64,000 nucleotides of DNA from assembly GCA_910576995.1 (NCBI GenBank), contig CAJTLC010000013.1, positions 1 to 64,000 on the forward strand, given 5' to 3'. The notes beneath the pieces are model-generated. The model saw only the letters and a list, made by a program, of their open reading frames with translations. It was not told the origin of the DNA and searched no databases. Numbering within the stretch: the stretch's first letter is position 1; each line of letters starts with the position of its first letter. This document shows positions 1-6,760 of this stretch, piece by piece. Position numbers and translations under genes: made by a program. Origin of the DNA: an uncultured Ruminococcus sp. (lineage in GTDB: Bacteria > Bacillota > Clostridia > Oscillospirales > Ruminococcaceae).

Positions 1-2
1 AA

Positions 3-2111
3 AACACAAGGTACGATTCCCTTGATGCTCCGCCTGTCGGTCCCAATATTAAACCTCTACAGTTTGATCTTGCCACCATTAATGACGGAATTGTGATTGC
101 AATTGATACTTTCAGAACGGATCAAGTCAAGAAAGCTGAGAGAGGCTATGACCTTTTCATTAATGATGCAAGCGGAGCAACTGAAAACAGCAACGGTATA
201 CATCACATCTTGGTCCTCATATCCAACTTCGCTGACTTATATTTTCCGAAGTCTGCTTGCTGTGTCCTTGAATTCGGAGAGGTATCTGCCAAATACTCAC
301 CGGAGGCTTTCAAAACTGCCCTCAAGCAGTTGGACGAAAATTTGATTATCAGAATTGAACGTGGCTGCAACAACGGAGATCTTATTAAAATATTCACAGA
401 CCATGTTGCCGAAATTTGGAATAACATTCCCGATACGATACCTCGTTCAAAAGTAAACATATTTATCATGCTCATGACTGCGCTGAGGCTATATCATACA
501 ATGTTTAGTCCATTATTCTGCAAAAACATGGAGAATTTCATCGAAGGCTGGCTCTACTCTCAGGAGCAGGACAGACAGCCGTTAAATGATATGATCTGCT
601 CAGAGTATGGCAGTATTTTGAATCAGAAGATTGCTGACGGCTACTTCCGTCTGATTCTTAAAGATGAGGTCACTCTCTTTGACAAAGGCAGCCACACAAT
701 TGTTGTAGACCAAGCTAAACGCCGGATATACATTGAAACAGCAGACAGCTTTTCGATCGTAAAGAACGAAATGCAATCCATAAATGATGCAGACAGCCTG
801 ACAGCCGCACTTTACAGCTGCGAGTATCTTCCGCATAATCCCAAAGGTGAGAAAAGTATCCGAATTGCAGCAATGACTTCTAACGGTATTCCGTATCCGC
901 TGTATGTACACGCAGTAAGTTATACACTTCTTACTCCTGAGAACAGACAACGCTTTGATCTGATAGACAAGGAAGCAAACCTCTTCAAATACAATGAATT
1001 GCCGACTGAAAATTTTCTGCCGTTGGTTAAGACTATTGACGGCAGATATGCAGGAAAAATGCTTCTATACGAAGCTGAAGAAAGCAATATCTACTTTGGT
1101 ACAGGCAGAACCGGCAGCGGAAAATCATGGGCAATAGCTCAAATTCTCTGTATGCTTTTCATGCTGAAACATAATGTCGTTGTTTTTGATGTCAGCGGCA
1201 CTTACACAAGGGAAAAACTTTTGAGAATGCTTCCCACAGATGTTGTAAATCGTTTGTTTGAGTTTATCGCCATTGGAGAGGGAAGAGGCTCGATACCTAT
1301 TGATCTCGGCTCTCTTAGCGGCTGTAAAAGTTTACCTGACAAGAAAAACGCTATTTTCAGCGTTGTTCACGCAGCTATTGGAAAATTGGACAAAAATCAG
1401 ACAAGCGCTATAAAAAGTTTCTTGTCCGATTATCTTAGGACTAAAAGTGATTCGGTTGATCTTGAAGCAATGTGCAGATCAGCCAAACTAAAGAATCCGT
1501 TTATCGCTAAAATTATGCAGCGTTTTAATTCAGTCGTGCAGGATATTACGAATATAAGTTTTGAAACTCAGAACTGGAGCGACCTGTTCGATAGGAATAA
1601 GATCATCGTACTTGATCTTGGACTTGAAGTTGGTGAAAGTTCGCATCAGCTGTTGGATATGCTGGTTGGTTCTTTATTCAACCGGCAAATGACGCACGAT
1701 TCTAAGTTTCTGTCTATCGTCATAGATGAGCTGATAGATCAAGATTTCTCGAAAGGTTCTCCCCTGAGCACTATTGTAAAGCAGGGACGAAAATTTCACA
1801 CTGCATTGCTTGGAGCTACCCAAGACTATTTCAATCAAGGAAGCTCATCCCTTGATACAATGAAGCAGGCTAATATTCAAAGTTTCTGCCGTCCGGGAAA
1901 ATCCGAAGACCATGTAGCTCAGAAACTCGGTTACAACAATGCTATTGACGCAGGCTTTCAAAAATTCAAATCAGGTGATACAATTATCGAATTTGATGCT
2001 TATAACAAAGAGACCGGTTCAAACGAAGCGATAACTCTTAGCGGACGCGTTGTTGATTTTGTTGATACGCCTCTTTATGAGAAGTTCAAGAATGAGTATG
2101 GCATAGAATAA
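3..2111 (+). CDS. HerA/VirB4/DptH-like P-loop ATPase, 5' end outside window
   Basis: The reading frame is open from the first bases of the window, so the start lies upstream; an internal GTG at 93 should not be taken as the start. About 700 codons are visible. A Walker A motif (GTGRTGSGKS) lies near 1098-1127 and a Walker B (SIVIDEL) near 1711-1735, followed by a QGRKFHTALLGATQ segment typical of HerA/FtsK-superfamily DNA motors. The several hundred residues before the P-loop are not a domain I recognise. The family includes conjugative VirB4/TraE ATPases and the DptH subunit of phosphorothioation-dependent restriction; the 'SPLSTIVKQGRKF' stretch reminds me more of DptH-like proteins, but this is a weak judgement. 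Next to xis and int, it is cargo or transfer machinery of an integrative element. Confidence is good for the ATPase fold and low for the role. Confidence 0.75.
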   Translation, partial: NTRYDSLDAPPVGPNIKPLQFDLATINDGIVIAIDTFRTDQVKKAERGYDLFINDASGATENSNGIHHILVLISNFADLYFPKSACCVLEFGEVSAKYSPEAFKTALKQLDENLIIRIERGCNNGDLIKIFTDHVAEIWNNIPDTIPRSKVNIFIMLMTALRLYHTMFSPLFCKNMENFIEGWLYSQEQDRQPLNDMICSEYGSILNQKIADGYFRLILKDEVTLFDKGSHTIVVDQAKRRIYIETADSFSIVKNEMQSINDADSLTAALYSCEYLPHNPKGEKSIRIAAMTSNGIPYPLYVHAVSYTLLTPENRQRFDLIDKEANLFKYNELPTENFLPLVKTIDGRYAGKMLLYEAEESNIYFGTGRTGSGKSWAIAQILCMLFMLKHNVVVFDVSGTYTREKLLRMLPTDVVNRLFEFIAIGEGRGSIPIDLGSLSGCKSLPDKKNAIFSVVHAAIGKLDKNQTSAIKSFLSDYLRTKSDSVDLEAMCRSAKLKNPFIAKIMQRFNSVVQDITNISFETQNWSDLFDRNKIIVLDLGLEVGESSHQLLDMLVGSLFNRQMTHDSKFLSIVIDELIDQDFSKGSPLSTIVKQGRKFHTALLGATQDYFNQGSSSLDTMKQANIQSFCRPGKSEDHVAQKLGYNNAIDAGFQKFKSGDTIIEFDAYNKETGSNEAITLSGRVVDFVDTPLYEKFKNEYGIE

Positions 2112-2174
2112 GCTCAAATAAATAGTTCACTTTGGCGAACTTACTACTACATATTTATTATAGTATTTTTAGTA

Positions 2175-2196
2175 GAACAAGTCAAGCAACTTGTTC
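2175..2196. repeat. Inverted repeat upstream of the excisionase gene
   Basis: GAACAAGT and ACTTGTTC are perfect 8-bp arms around a 6-nt loop, in the 102-bp gap between the ATPase stop and the excisionase start. A second, looser repeat (CTACTA/TAGTAG) lies just upstream. There is no T-run after the hairpin, so it looks more like a protein-binding site or an RNA structure near the ribosome-binding site than a terminator. Confidence 0.45.
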
Positions 2197-2213
2197 GGAA
2201 ATGGAGAAAATTT

Positions 2214-2420
2214 ATGATTACCGTAGAAAACGCATTCAAGGATTATCCTGATATTGTGTCATTTGACCAGATGAGAGAGATGCTGCATATCGGGAAAAAT
2301 AAAGGTTATACGCTGCTTGAACAGAAAAAAATACGCTCTATTCGCATCGGAAACCGTCACAAAATCCCCAAGGTAAACATCATAGAGTTTCTGAATCAGG
2401 ACTCTTATAACAATAACTGA
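2214..2420 (+). CDS. xis: Excisionase-family small HTH DNA-binding protein
   Basis: This 68-residue protein reads as a winged helix-turn-helix excisionase of the MerR/HTH_17 type: VSFDQMREMLHIGKNKGYTLL (helix-turn-helix) followed by RIGNRHKIPKVNIIEFL (wing and the usual end of the domain). Such proteins bend attachment-site DNA and set the direction of integrase-mediated recombination. The start is supported by a GGAGAAAA ribosome-binding site. It lies directly upstream of, and in the same direction as, the tyrosine integrase, the standard xis-int order at the end of integrative conjugative elements. Family assignment is firm; that it is the excisionase of this element is inferred from position. 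Confidence 0.85.
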   Translation: MITVENAFKDYPDIVSFDQMREMLHIGKNKGYTLLEQKKIRSIRIGNRHKIPKVNIIEFLNQDSYNNN

Positions 2421-2432
2421 CAATATTACAAT

Positions 2433-2465
2433 GCTGCCTGTTAATATTTATAGCAGGCGGCTTTT
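2433..2465 (+). terminator. Hairpin with T-run between xis and int
   Basis: GCTGCCTG (2433-2440) pairs with CAGGCGGC (2454-2461), including one G-T pair, and is followed by TTTT. It sits 15 nt before the integrase start and overlaps the approach to its AGGAGG ribosome-binding site. It could partly terminate xis transcription or limit integrase expression. Confidence 0.5.
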
Positions 2466-2480
2466 AGGAGGAATGTATGA

Positions 2481-3707
2481 ATGATTAACTATAGCTTGCA
2501 GATCAATAACCGCAAGTGGTGCGTTAGTTTCTATATTGCCAAAAACGACGGTAAACGCAAGCAGAAACAGCTTTCCACAGGGATAACAGCCCTTGACAAC
2601 AAGGGAAATAAGATCAATAAACGCAAAGCAGAGGAAAAAGCTAAGGAGATAATTGCTCGCTTCGACGGCATAGTTGACAGCGAATTCAGCAGTTGGACTC
2701 TGGACAAATGTACCGAATACTGCCTTGAACTGAGAAAATCAAAACTGTCGCCCACTACATACGGCGACTATCAGAACGCCCTGAAATGTCATATAAAGCC
2801 TTATTTTCAGAATAGAAAGTCCATTCGAGATCTTAAAGCTAAAGATATTGAAGCGTTTTGCAGTTTTCTGATAAGCGAAGGAAAGAGTCCCAAGACAGTT
2901 CATAAAATGCTTAGCCTTATCGGACCGGCATTTCGATATGCAGAGAAAAACGACTTCATACTGAAGAATCCAATGAATGTTGTAGACAAGCCTTCTAAAG
3001 TGCGTATTGAGACAAAATATTATAACGCAGAGCAATTGAACGCTCTCGCAAAGGCTGCTAAAGGTTCATATATCGAAACGCCGATCATACTCGCTATGGT
3101 GCTTGGACTCAGGCGTTCCGAGATAATCGGTATCACATGGGATAATGTGGACTTTGAAAACAGGTTGATACATATCAGACAGAGCGTTGTTACCGGAGAT
3201 TCAAGCATACTCCCAAAAGGAACTTATAAGGTTATCGGCGAAGCAGGCGGCAGACGAACCCGTGAGATAATACTAAAGACCATGTTGAAAACAGACAGCA
3301 GTGTTCGCAGCTTTACTATGAACGACGATCTGTATAACTATTTGAAATCGCTCAAAACAAAACAGGATGTAATGCCATGTGAAACAAAGGCTTACATGGA
3401 CTTTGTTTGTGTCAACGATGTTGGTATGCTTATAGCTCCTGATACAGTAACAGCGCAGTTCAGGAAGCTTCTTGATAAAAACGGCTTGCCCCATATTAAG
3501 TTTCACGCACTAAGACATTCGTGTATCAGCCTTCTCGCCAACAATACAGCGTTTTCAATGAAGCAGATACAGGACTACGCCGGACACGGAGATTTCCTTA
3601 CAACGTTTAATGTATACAGTCATGCTGATGATTCTGCTAAAAAGACTGAAATGGACTACATAACAAGCTGCTTCACAGAATTATTCAACAGCAACGATGA
3701 TGAATAA
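2481..3707 (+). CDS. int: Tyrosine recombinase (integrase)
   Basis: A 408-residue site-specific recombinase with the domain order of Tn916-type integrases: an N-terminal arm-binding region (about residues 1-60), a core-binding SAM-like domain (about 65-165) and the catalytic domain. The active-site residues are visible: Arg in LGLRRSE (about 211), HxxR in HALRHSC (about 342-345), His in AGHGDF (about 369) and the nucleophile Tyr in NVYSHA (about 379). It catalyses integration and excision of the element whose right end lies between here and the tRNA genes. AGGAGG precedes the start by 9 nt; a nearby ATG in another frame at 2475 is not used. A strong terminator follows. Family assignment is very secure; the exact target site cannot be fixed without the left end. 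Confidence 0.95.
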   Translation: MINYSLQINNRKWCVSFYIAKNDGKRKQKQLSTGITALDNKGNKINKRKAEEKAKEIIARFDGIVDSEFSSWTLDKCTEYCLELRKSKLSPTTYGDYQNALKCHIKPYFQNRKSIRDLKAKDIEAFCSFLISEGKSPKTVHKMLSLIGPAFRYAEKNDFILKNPMNVVDKPSKVRIETKYYNAEQLNALAKAAKGSYIETPIILAMVLGLRRSEIIGITWDNVDFENRLIHIRQSVVTGDSSILPKGTYKVIGEAGGRRTREIILKTMLKTDSSVRSFTMNDDLYNYLKSLKTKQDVMPCETKAYMDFVCVNDVGMLIAPDTVTAQFRKLLDKNGLPHIKFHALRHSCISLLANNTAFSMKQIQDYAGHGDFLTTFNVYSHADDSAKKTEMDYITSCFTELFNSNDDE

Positions 3708-3715
3708 ACACAGAT

Positions 3716-3751
3716 CAGGCGCTTTCAATGTTGCAAAGCGCCTGCTTGCTT
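3716..3751 (+). terminator. Rho-independent terminator after integrase
   Basis: CAGGCGCTTT pairs perfectly with AAAGCGCCTG around a 9-nt loop, followed by CTTGCTT. It begins 8 nt after the integrase stop. Confidence 0.75.
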
Positions 3752-3764
3752 AAACTCAAATTTG

Positions 3765-3793
3765 TTGACGCTTGCGGTTGCAGGTGATATAAT
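3765..3793 (+). promoter_or_regulatory. Outward-facing sigma-A promoter at the element end
   Basis: TTGACG (3765-3770), a 17-bp spacer and TATAAT (3788-3793). It lies downstream of the integrase terminator, points away from the element toward the tRNA genes, and no ORF follows it. In a circular form of the element it would read into the genes at the other end. Confidence 0.7.
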
Positions 3794-3801
3794 GTTATAT
3801 G

Positions 3802-3922
3802 AAAACGCAAAAATGATATGATTTTGCGTTTTTAAGTATTAAAACACTATAACTAAACGCAAATGTACACCGTTTTTGCGTTTTCATTACTGATAAATTC
3901 ACCGTCCCCGAATCCGGGGACG
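3802..3922. repeat. Iterated hairpins at the element end (AAACGCAAA/TTTGCGTTT twice, plus a GC-rich hairpin)
   Basis: Two hairpins use the same arms: AAAACGCAAAA at 3802 with TTTTGCGTTTT ending near 3832, and AAACGCAAA (3855-3863) with TTTGCGTTT (3875-3883). A third, CGTCCCC/GGGGACG (3903-3922), follows. The repeated 9-mer in both orientations next to int is the arrangement expected for integrase arm-binding sites, but a structured RNA made from the promoter at 3765 is equally possible. The rest of the 3708-4008 gap is AT-rich without an ORF. Confidence 0.6.
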
Positions 3923-4008
3923 TTATTCGTATATTCATGATAAATGTTTATGTTTTTTATTTCAGCCTCTAAAAAATCTCATATTAGAAAAAATCTTAGA
4001 AAACAATA

Positions 4009-4038
4009 GAAAAAGCATTTCCGAAATTTCGGAAATGC
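4009..4038 (-). terminator. Terminator of the tRNA operon
   Basis: A 24-bp perfect palindrome (4015-4038, arms GCATTTCCGAAA) lies 9 nt after the tRNA-His 3' end and is followed on the minus strand by TTTTT. Its position directly after the tRNA suggests that the element junction is to the left of it. Confidence 0.8.
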
Positions 4039-4047
4039 CTGTAAATC

Positions 4048-4125
4048 TGGGGTGGGAGATGGGATTCGAACCCACGATCTTCGGGACCACAATCCGACGC
4101 TTTAACCAGCTAAGCTACACCCACC
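4048..4125 (-). tRNA. tRNA-His (GTG)
   Basis: On the minus strand the sequence begins GGTGGGTGTAGC, has the 7-base anticodon loop TTGTGGT (anticodon GTG), the T-loop GGTTCGAATCC, and ends with an encoded CCA. The 8-bp acceptor stem with the additional 5' G is the hallmark of tRNA-His. The closing pair of the anticodon stem is an A-C mismatch. It is the last gene of the three-tRNA operon. Confidence 0.95.
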
Positions 4126-4130
4126 GTCAA

Positions 4131-4207
4131 TGGCGCGCCTTGCTGGATTCGAACCAGCGGCTTACTGCTTAGAAGGCAGTTACTCTATCCAGCTGAGTTA
4201 AAGGCGC
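4131..4207 (-). tRNA. tRNA-Arg (TCT)
   Basis: Minus-strand cloverleaf beginning GCGCCTTTAACTCAGC, with anticodon stem ACTGC/GCAGT, loop CTTCTAA (anticodon TCT), T-loop GGTTCGAATCC, acceptor GCGCCTT/AAGGCGC and encoded GCCA. It decodes AGA/AGG. Only five bases separate it from tRNA-His. Confidence 0.95.
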
Positions 4208-4240
4208 ATAGATGAATTAAGCAGCATACGCTGCTCATCT

Positions 4241-4314
<74 letters not shown>

Positions 4315-4337
4315 AATTCTGTGTTTCAACATGAACT

Positions 4338-4366
4338 ATTATATCACAAGAAAGGCGGATTGTCAA
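4338..4366 (-). promoter_or_regulatory. Promoter of the tRNA-Gly-Arg-His operon
   Basis: On the minus strand: TTGACA (4366-4361), 17-bp spacer, TATAAT (4343-4338), 24 bp before tRNA-Gly. A 20-bp palindrome (GACTTTTTTATAAAAAAGTC, 4367-4386) abuts the -35 box. Confidence 0.9.
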
Positions 4367-4570
4367 GACTTTTTTATAAAAAAGTCGATATGCACAAAAA
4401 CAGATTGGTTTACAGAATGTAATTGGCAATTTTAACTTAGAAGTATAAAATAATAAGAAAAATTTAAGGAATTCCCACTTACATTATTAAGATAAATATA
4501 CTATAATGTATAAAGCATCAGGGAAAAGCACAAGACGATAAAACAATTAGCACAAAAATTTTTTAGGCTA

Positions 4571-4599
4571 TTGACATTTCAAAAGATTTATGATATTAT
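4571..4599 (+). promoter_or_regulatory. Promoter in front of an ORF-less, terminator-bounded stretch
   Basis: TTGACA (4571-4576), 17-bp spacer, TATTAT (4594-4599). No coding frame follows; an AT-rich terminator-like hairpin ends at 4780. Confidence 0.65.
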
Positions 4600-4605
4600 A
4601 TTCAT

Positions 4606-4780
4606 GTACCAATTGTACTATTTGTTTTAATACAATTAGTTCGATAGTATGCATTAATGTTAACCGAAGTTAACAAATTTCTGAAAGGGATTATTTACTG
4701 TTATAAATTTCAGAAAACATGAGAATCTACAGTTCATTAAATTTGCAATGCTAAAAAACACGTAAAATTGCAAATTTTTT
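4606..4780 (+). ncRNA. Candidate small RNA or regulatory leader, about 175 nt
   Basis: The stretch between the promoter at 4571 and the hairpin at 4739-4780 (AAATTTGCAAT pairing with ATTGCAAATTT, then a T-run) has no ORF. It contains several inverted repeats: AATTGTA/TACAATT (4611-4637), GTTAAC-4-GTTAAC (4659-4674) and TTTCTGAAA/TTTCAGAAA (about 4678-4714). It could be a discrete small RNA, or an upstream promoter region of locus A with operators. The terminator stem is weak (A-T rich), so this is a suggestion only. Confidence 0.3.
4659..4674. promoter_or_regulatory. Candidate operator: GTTAAC-N4-GTTAAC
   Basis: A perfect 6-4-6 inverted repeat upstream of the locus A transport operon. Sugar ABC operons are often controlled by LacI- or GntR-type repressors that bind such palindromes, but no such regulator gene is adjacent. 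Confidence 0.35.
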
Positions 4781-4790
4781 GCAAAATCCA

Positions 4791-4819
4791 TTGACATTTT
4801 GATCGTAATGTTATATCAT
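4791..4819 (+). promoter_or_regulatory. Promoter of locus A operon
   Basis: TTGACA (4791-4796), 17-bp spacer, TATCAT (4814-4819). It is the last promoter before the permease gene at 4964 and follows the hairpin ending at 4780. Confidence 0.8.
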
Positions 4820-4827
4820 ATTTAACG

Positions 4828-4885
4828 AAAAAAGACGTAATGATTAAGTTAAAAAATAAAAATTTATTTTCGCTTCGTCTTTTTT
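4828..4885 (+). promoter_or_regulatory. Leader hairpin of locus A transcript
   Basis: AAAAAAGACG (4828-4837) can pair with CGTCTTTTTT (4876-4885) across a 38-nt loop. It lies at the predicted transcript start and its 3' arm ends in a T-run, so premature termination of the operon is possible. Confidence 0.4.
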
Positions 4886-4963
4886 GCGTTTTAAAAACAC
4901 TTATATATAGAAGCTTACATAAACACACTTCTGTAAGCGGCAAATTCAAAGGGAAGTGACGCG

Positions 4964-5845
4964 ATGAACAAAAAACGAAAACAATGCGGAAGGCAGGGTG
5001 AAAGGTTATTCAGCAACCTATGTGTGATACCGAGCCTGATAGGAGTACTGATATTCTTTCTGATACCTTTCGGGATCGTAATCTACTACTCAATGATCAG
5101 CAACCCTGTCACTCCTCAATTCGTGGGACTCGACAATTATGTGAATTTATTCAAAACAGTCGCATTTAAGCGGGCGGCGACAAACACCGCAATGTTTTCT
5201 CTGATTTCAGTTCCGCTTGCAATAATACTTTCGCTGTGGCTGGCAACGCTTTTGGAAAGAAACATTCCCGGCAAAAGCATATTCAGAACTTTTTTCCTTA
5301 GTCCGCTGATGGTTCCCATAGCTTCGGTAGTTCTTGTATGGCAGGTACTATTCCACAATCACGGAACTATAAACCAGATCATCGAGGCGTTCGGCGGTCA
5401 GGGGATAGACTGGATGAAGTCCCAGTATGGGCAGATCATAATTATCATGATGTTTCTGTGGAAGAATCTGGGATACAACATGATCCTATTTATGTCTGCT
5501 CTTGCAGGAATCCCACGCGACATTATAGAAGTTGCCGAACTTGAAGGCGCAAGCAAGTTTTACCAGTTCATACATATTAAATTAAGATATCTTTCACCGA
5601 CAATTCTTTTTGTGCTGATACTTTCGCTGATAAACTCATTTAAGATATTCCGCGAAGTATATCTTCTTACCGGAGATTATCCATACGATAAAATGTATAT
5701 GCTCCAGCACTTTATGAATAATACGTTCAACAGTCTCGACTATCAGAAACTTTCGTCGGCGGCGATAGTTTTCTCGCTTGTAATGATCGTTATTATTGCA
5801 GTTCTCCTTATTGTCGAAAATCATTTCGGAAAGGACGTGGAATGA
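4964..5845 (+). CDS. Carbohydrate-type ABC transporter permease, MalF-like (locus A)
   Basis: This 293-residue inner-membrane protein has six predicted membrane segments and the EAA loop that contacts the ATPase (EVAELEGASKFYQF, about residues 188-201). It belongs to the binding-protein-dependent permease family of type I sugar importers (MalF/UgpA group). It is the first gene of locus A and overlaps the second permease by 4 bp (ATGA), so the two are translationally coupled and should form a heterodimer. No ATP-binding subunit is encoded nearby; in Bacillota such permeases often share a general MsmX-type ATPase, which would have to be elsewhere in the genome. The substrate cannot be deduced. 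The family is certain; import of a sugar is inferred. Confidence 0.93.
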   Translation: MNKKRKQCGRQGERLFSNLCVIPSLIGVLIFFLIPFGIVIYYSMISNPVTPQFVGLDNYVNLFKTVAFKRAATNTAMFSLISVPLAIILSLWLATLLERNIPGKSIFRTFFLSPLMVPIASVVLVWQVLFHNHGTINQIIEAFGGQGIDWMKSQYGQIIIIMMFLWKNLGYNMILFMSALAGIPRDIIEVAELEGASKFYQFIHIKLRYLSPTILFVLILSLINSFKIFREVYLLTGDYPYDKMYMLQHFMNNTFNSLDYQKLSSAAIVFSLVMIVIIAVLLIVENHFGKDVE

Positions 5846-6735
5846 TGACGTGCCGCAGAAAAAAAATGATAGTTAATATCTGCATAATGATATTCGCAGG
5901 AGCAGCCGCGCTCATGTTTCTGATGCCGACCGTGCTGACTATTGCAAATTCGTTTATGACGTCTTCCGAAATTTCCGCAAACTACGGAGCAATGCTCAGC
6001 AATATGACCGAAGACAACAAGGTTTTCATTTCGGAAAATGTAAATCTTAAATTTCTTCCGGATTCGGTAACTTTTTCGCAGTATAAAAGCGTTTTGCTGA
6101 AAAGTCCCGACTATCTGCTGAAATTCTGGAATTCGGTTATTCTGACAGTTCCGATCACGCTGTTTCAGGTACTGCTCGCAATCCTTACTTCGTACGGATT
6201 TTCACGATATCCGAATAAATTTAAAAGCATAATATTTTTTGCATATATTATTCTTATGATAATGCCCTATCAGGTAACTTTAGTACCGAATTTCCTCGTA
6301 GCCGACAAATTCGGCATATTGAATACGCGCTGGTCGATAATCCTGCCGGGTATATTCTCCCCGTTCAGCGTTTTCCTGCTGACGAAAGTAATGCGGCGAA
6401 TACCGGTTTCCTATATTGAAGCCGCAAAGCTCGACGGCGCAAGCGAATTGCAGATTCTCTCAAAAATATATGTTCCGCTTTGCAAGGGCGCGATAGTTTC
6501 AATAACCATGCTTGTTTTCATCGACTACTGGAACATGGTAGAACAGCCCCTCGTACTTCTGAAAGACGCGGATATGCATCCTCTTTCCGTATTTCTGTCG
6601 CAGATAAATACGGGCGATATAGGGCTTGCATTCGCAGTCGGCGTAGTATATATGATACCAACTATACTCATGTTCCTCTACGGCGAAGATCATCTTATCG
6701 AGGGTATTATGTTCTCGGGCGGTATCAAGGGATAA
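5842..6735 (+). CDS. Carbohydrate-type ABC transporter permease, MalG-like (locus A)
   Basis: A 297-residue permease, partner of the preceding gene, with six predicted membrane segments and a well-preserved EAA motif (EAAKLDGASELQIL, about residues 193-206). Between the first and second segments (about 35-85) it has a larger outside loop than usual, a likely contact site for the solute-binding lipoprotein of the same operon. It starts at an ATG overlapping the stop of the first permease. A further ATG directly follows, so the protein may begin one residue later. The membrane-fusion gene follows after 25 bp. Confidence 0.93.
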   Translation: MMTCRRKKMIVNICIMIFAGAAALMFLMPTVLTIANSFMTSSEISANYGAMLSNMTEDNKVFISENVNLKFLPDSVTFSQYKSVLLKSPDYLLKFWNSVILTVPITLFQVLLAILTSYGFSRYPNKFKSIIFFAYIILMIMPYQVTLVPNFLVADKFGILNTRWSIILPGIFSPFSVFLLTKVMRRIPVSYIEAAKLDGASELQILSKIYVPLCKGAIVSITMLVFIDYWNMVEQPLVLLKDADMHPLSVFLSQINTGDIGLAFAVGVVYMIPTILMFLYGEDHLIEGIMFSGGIKG

Positions 6736-6760
6736 TTTCTCACAGAAAGGATAAATAAAT

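Noticed and set aside
3802..3884. CRISPR-like repeats
   Set aside because: Only two short repeat units, each part of a hairpin; no regular spacers and no cas genes.
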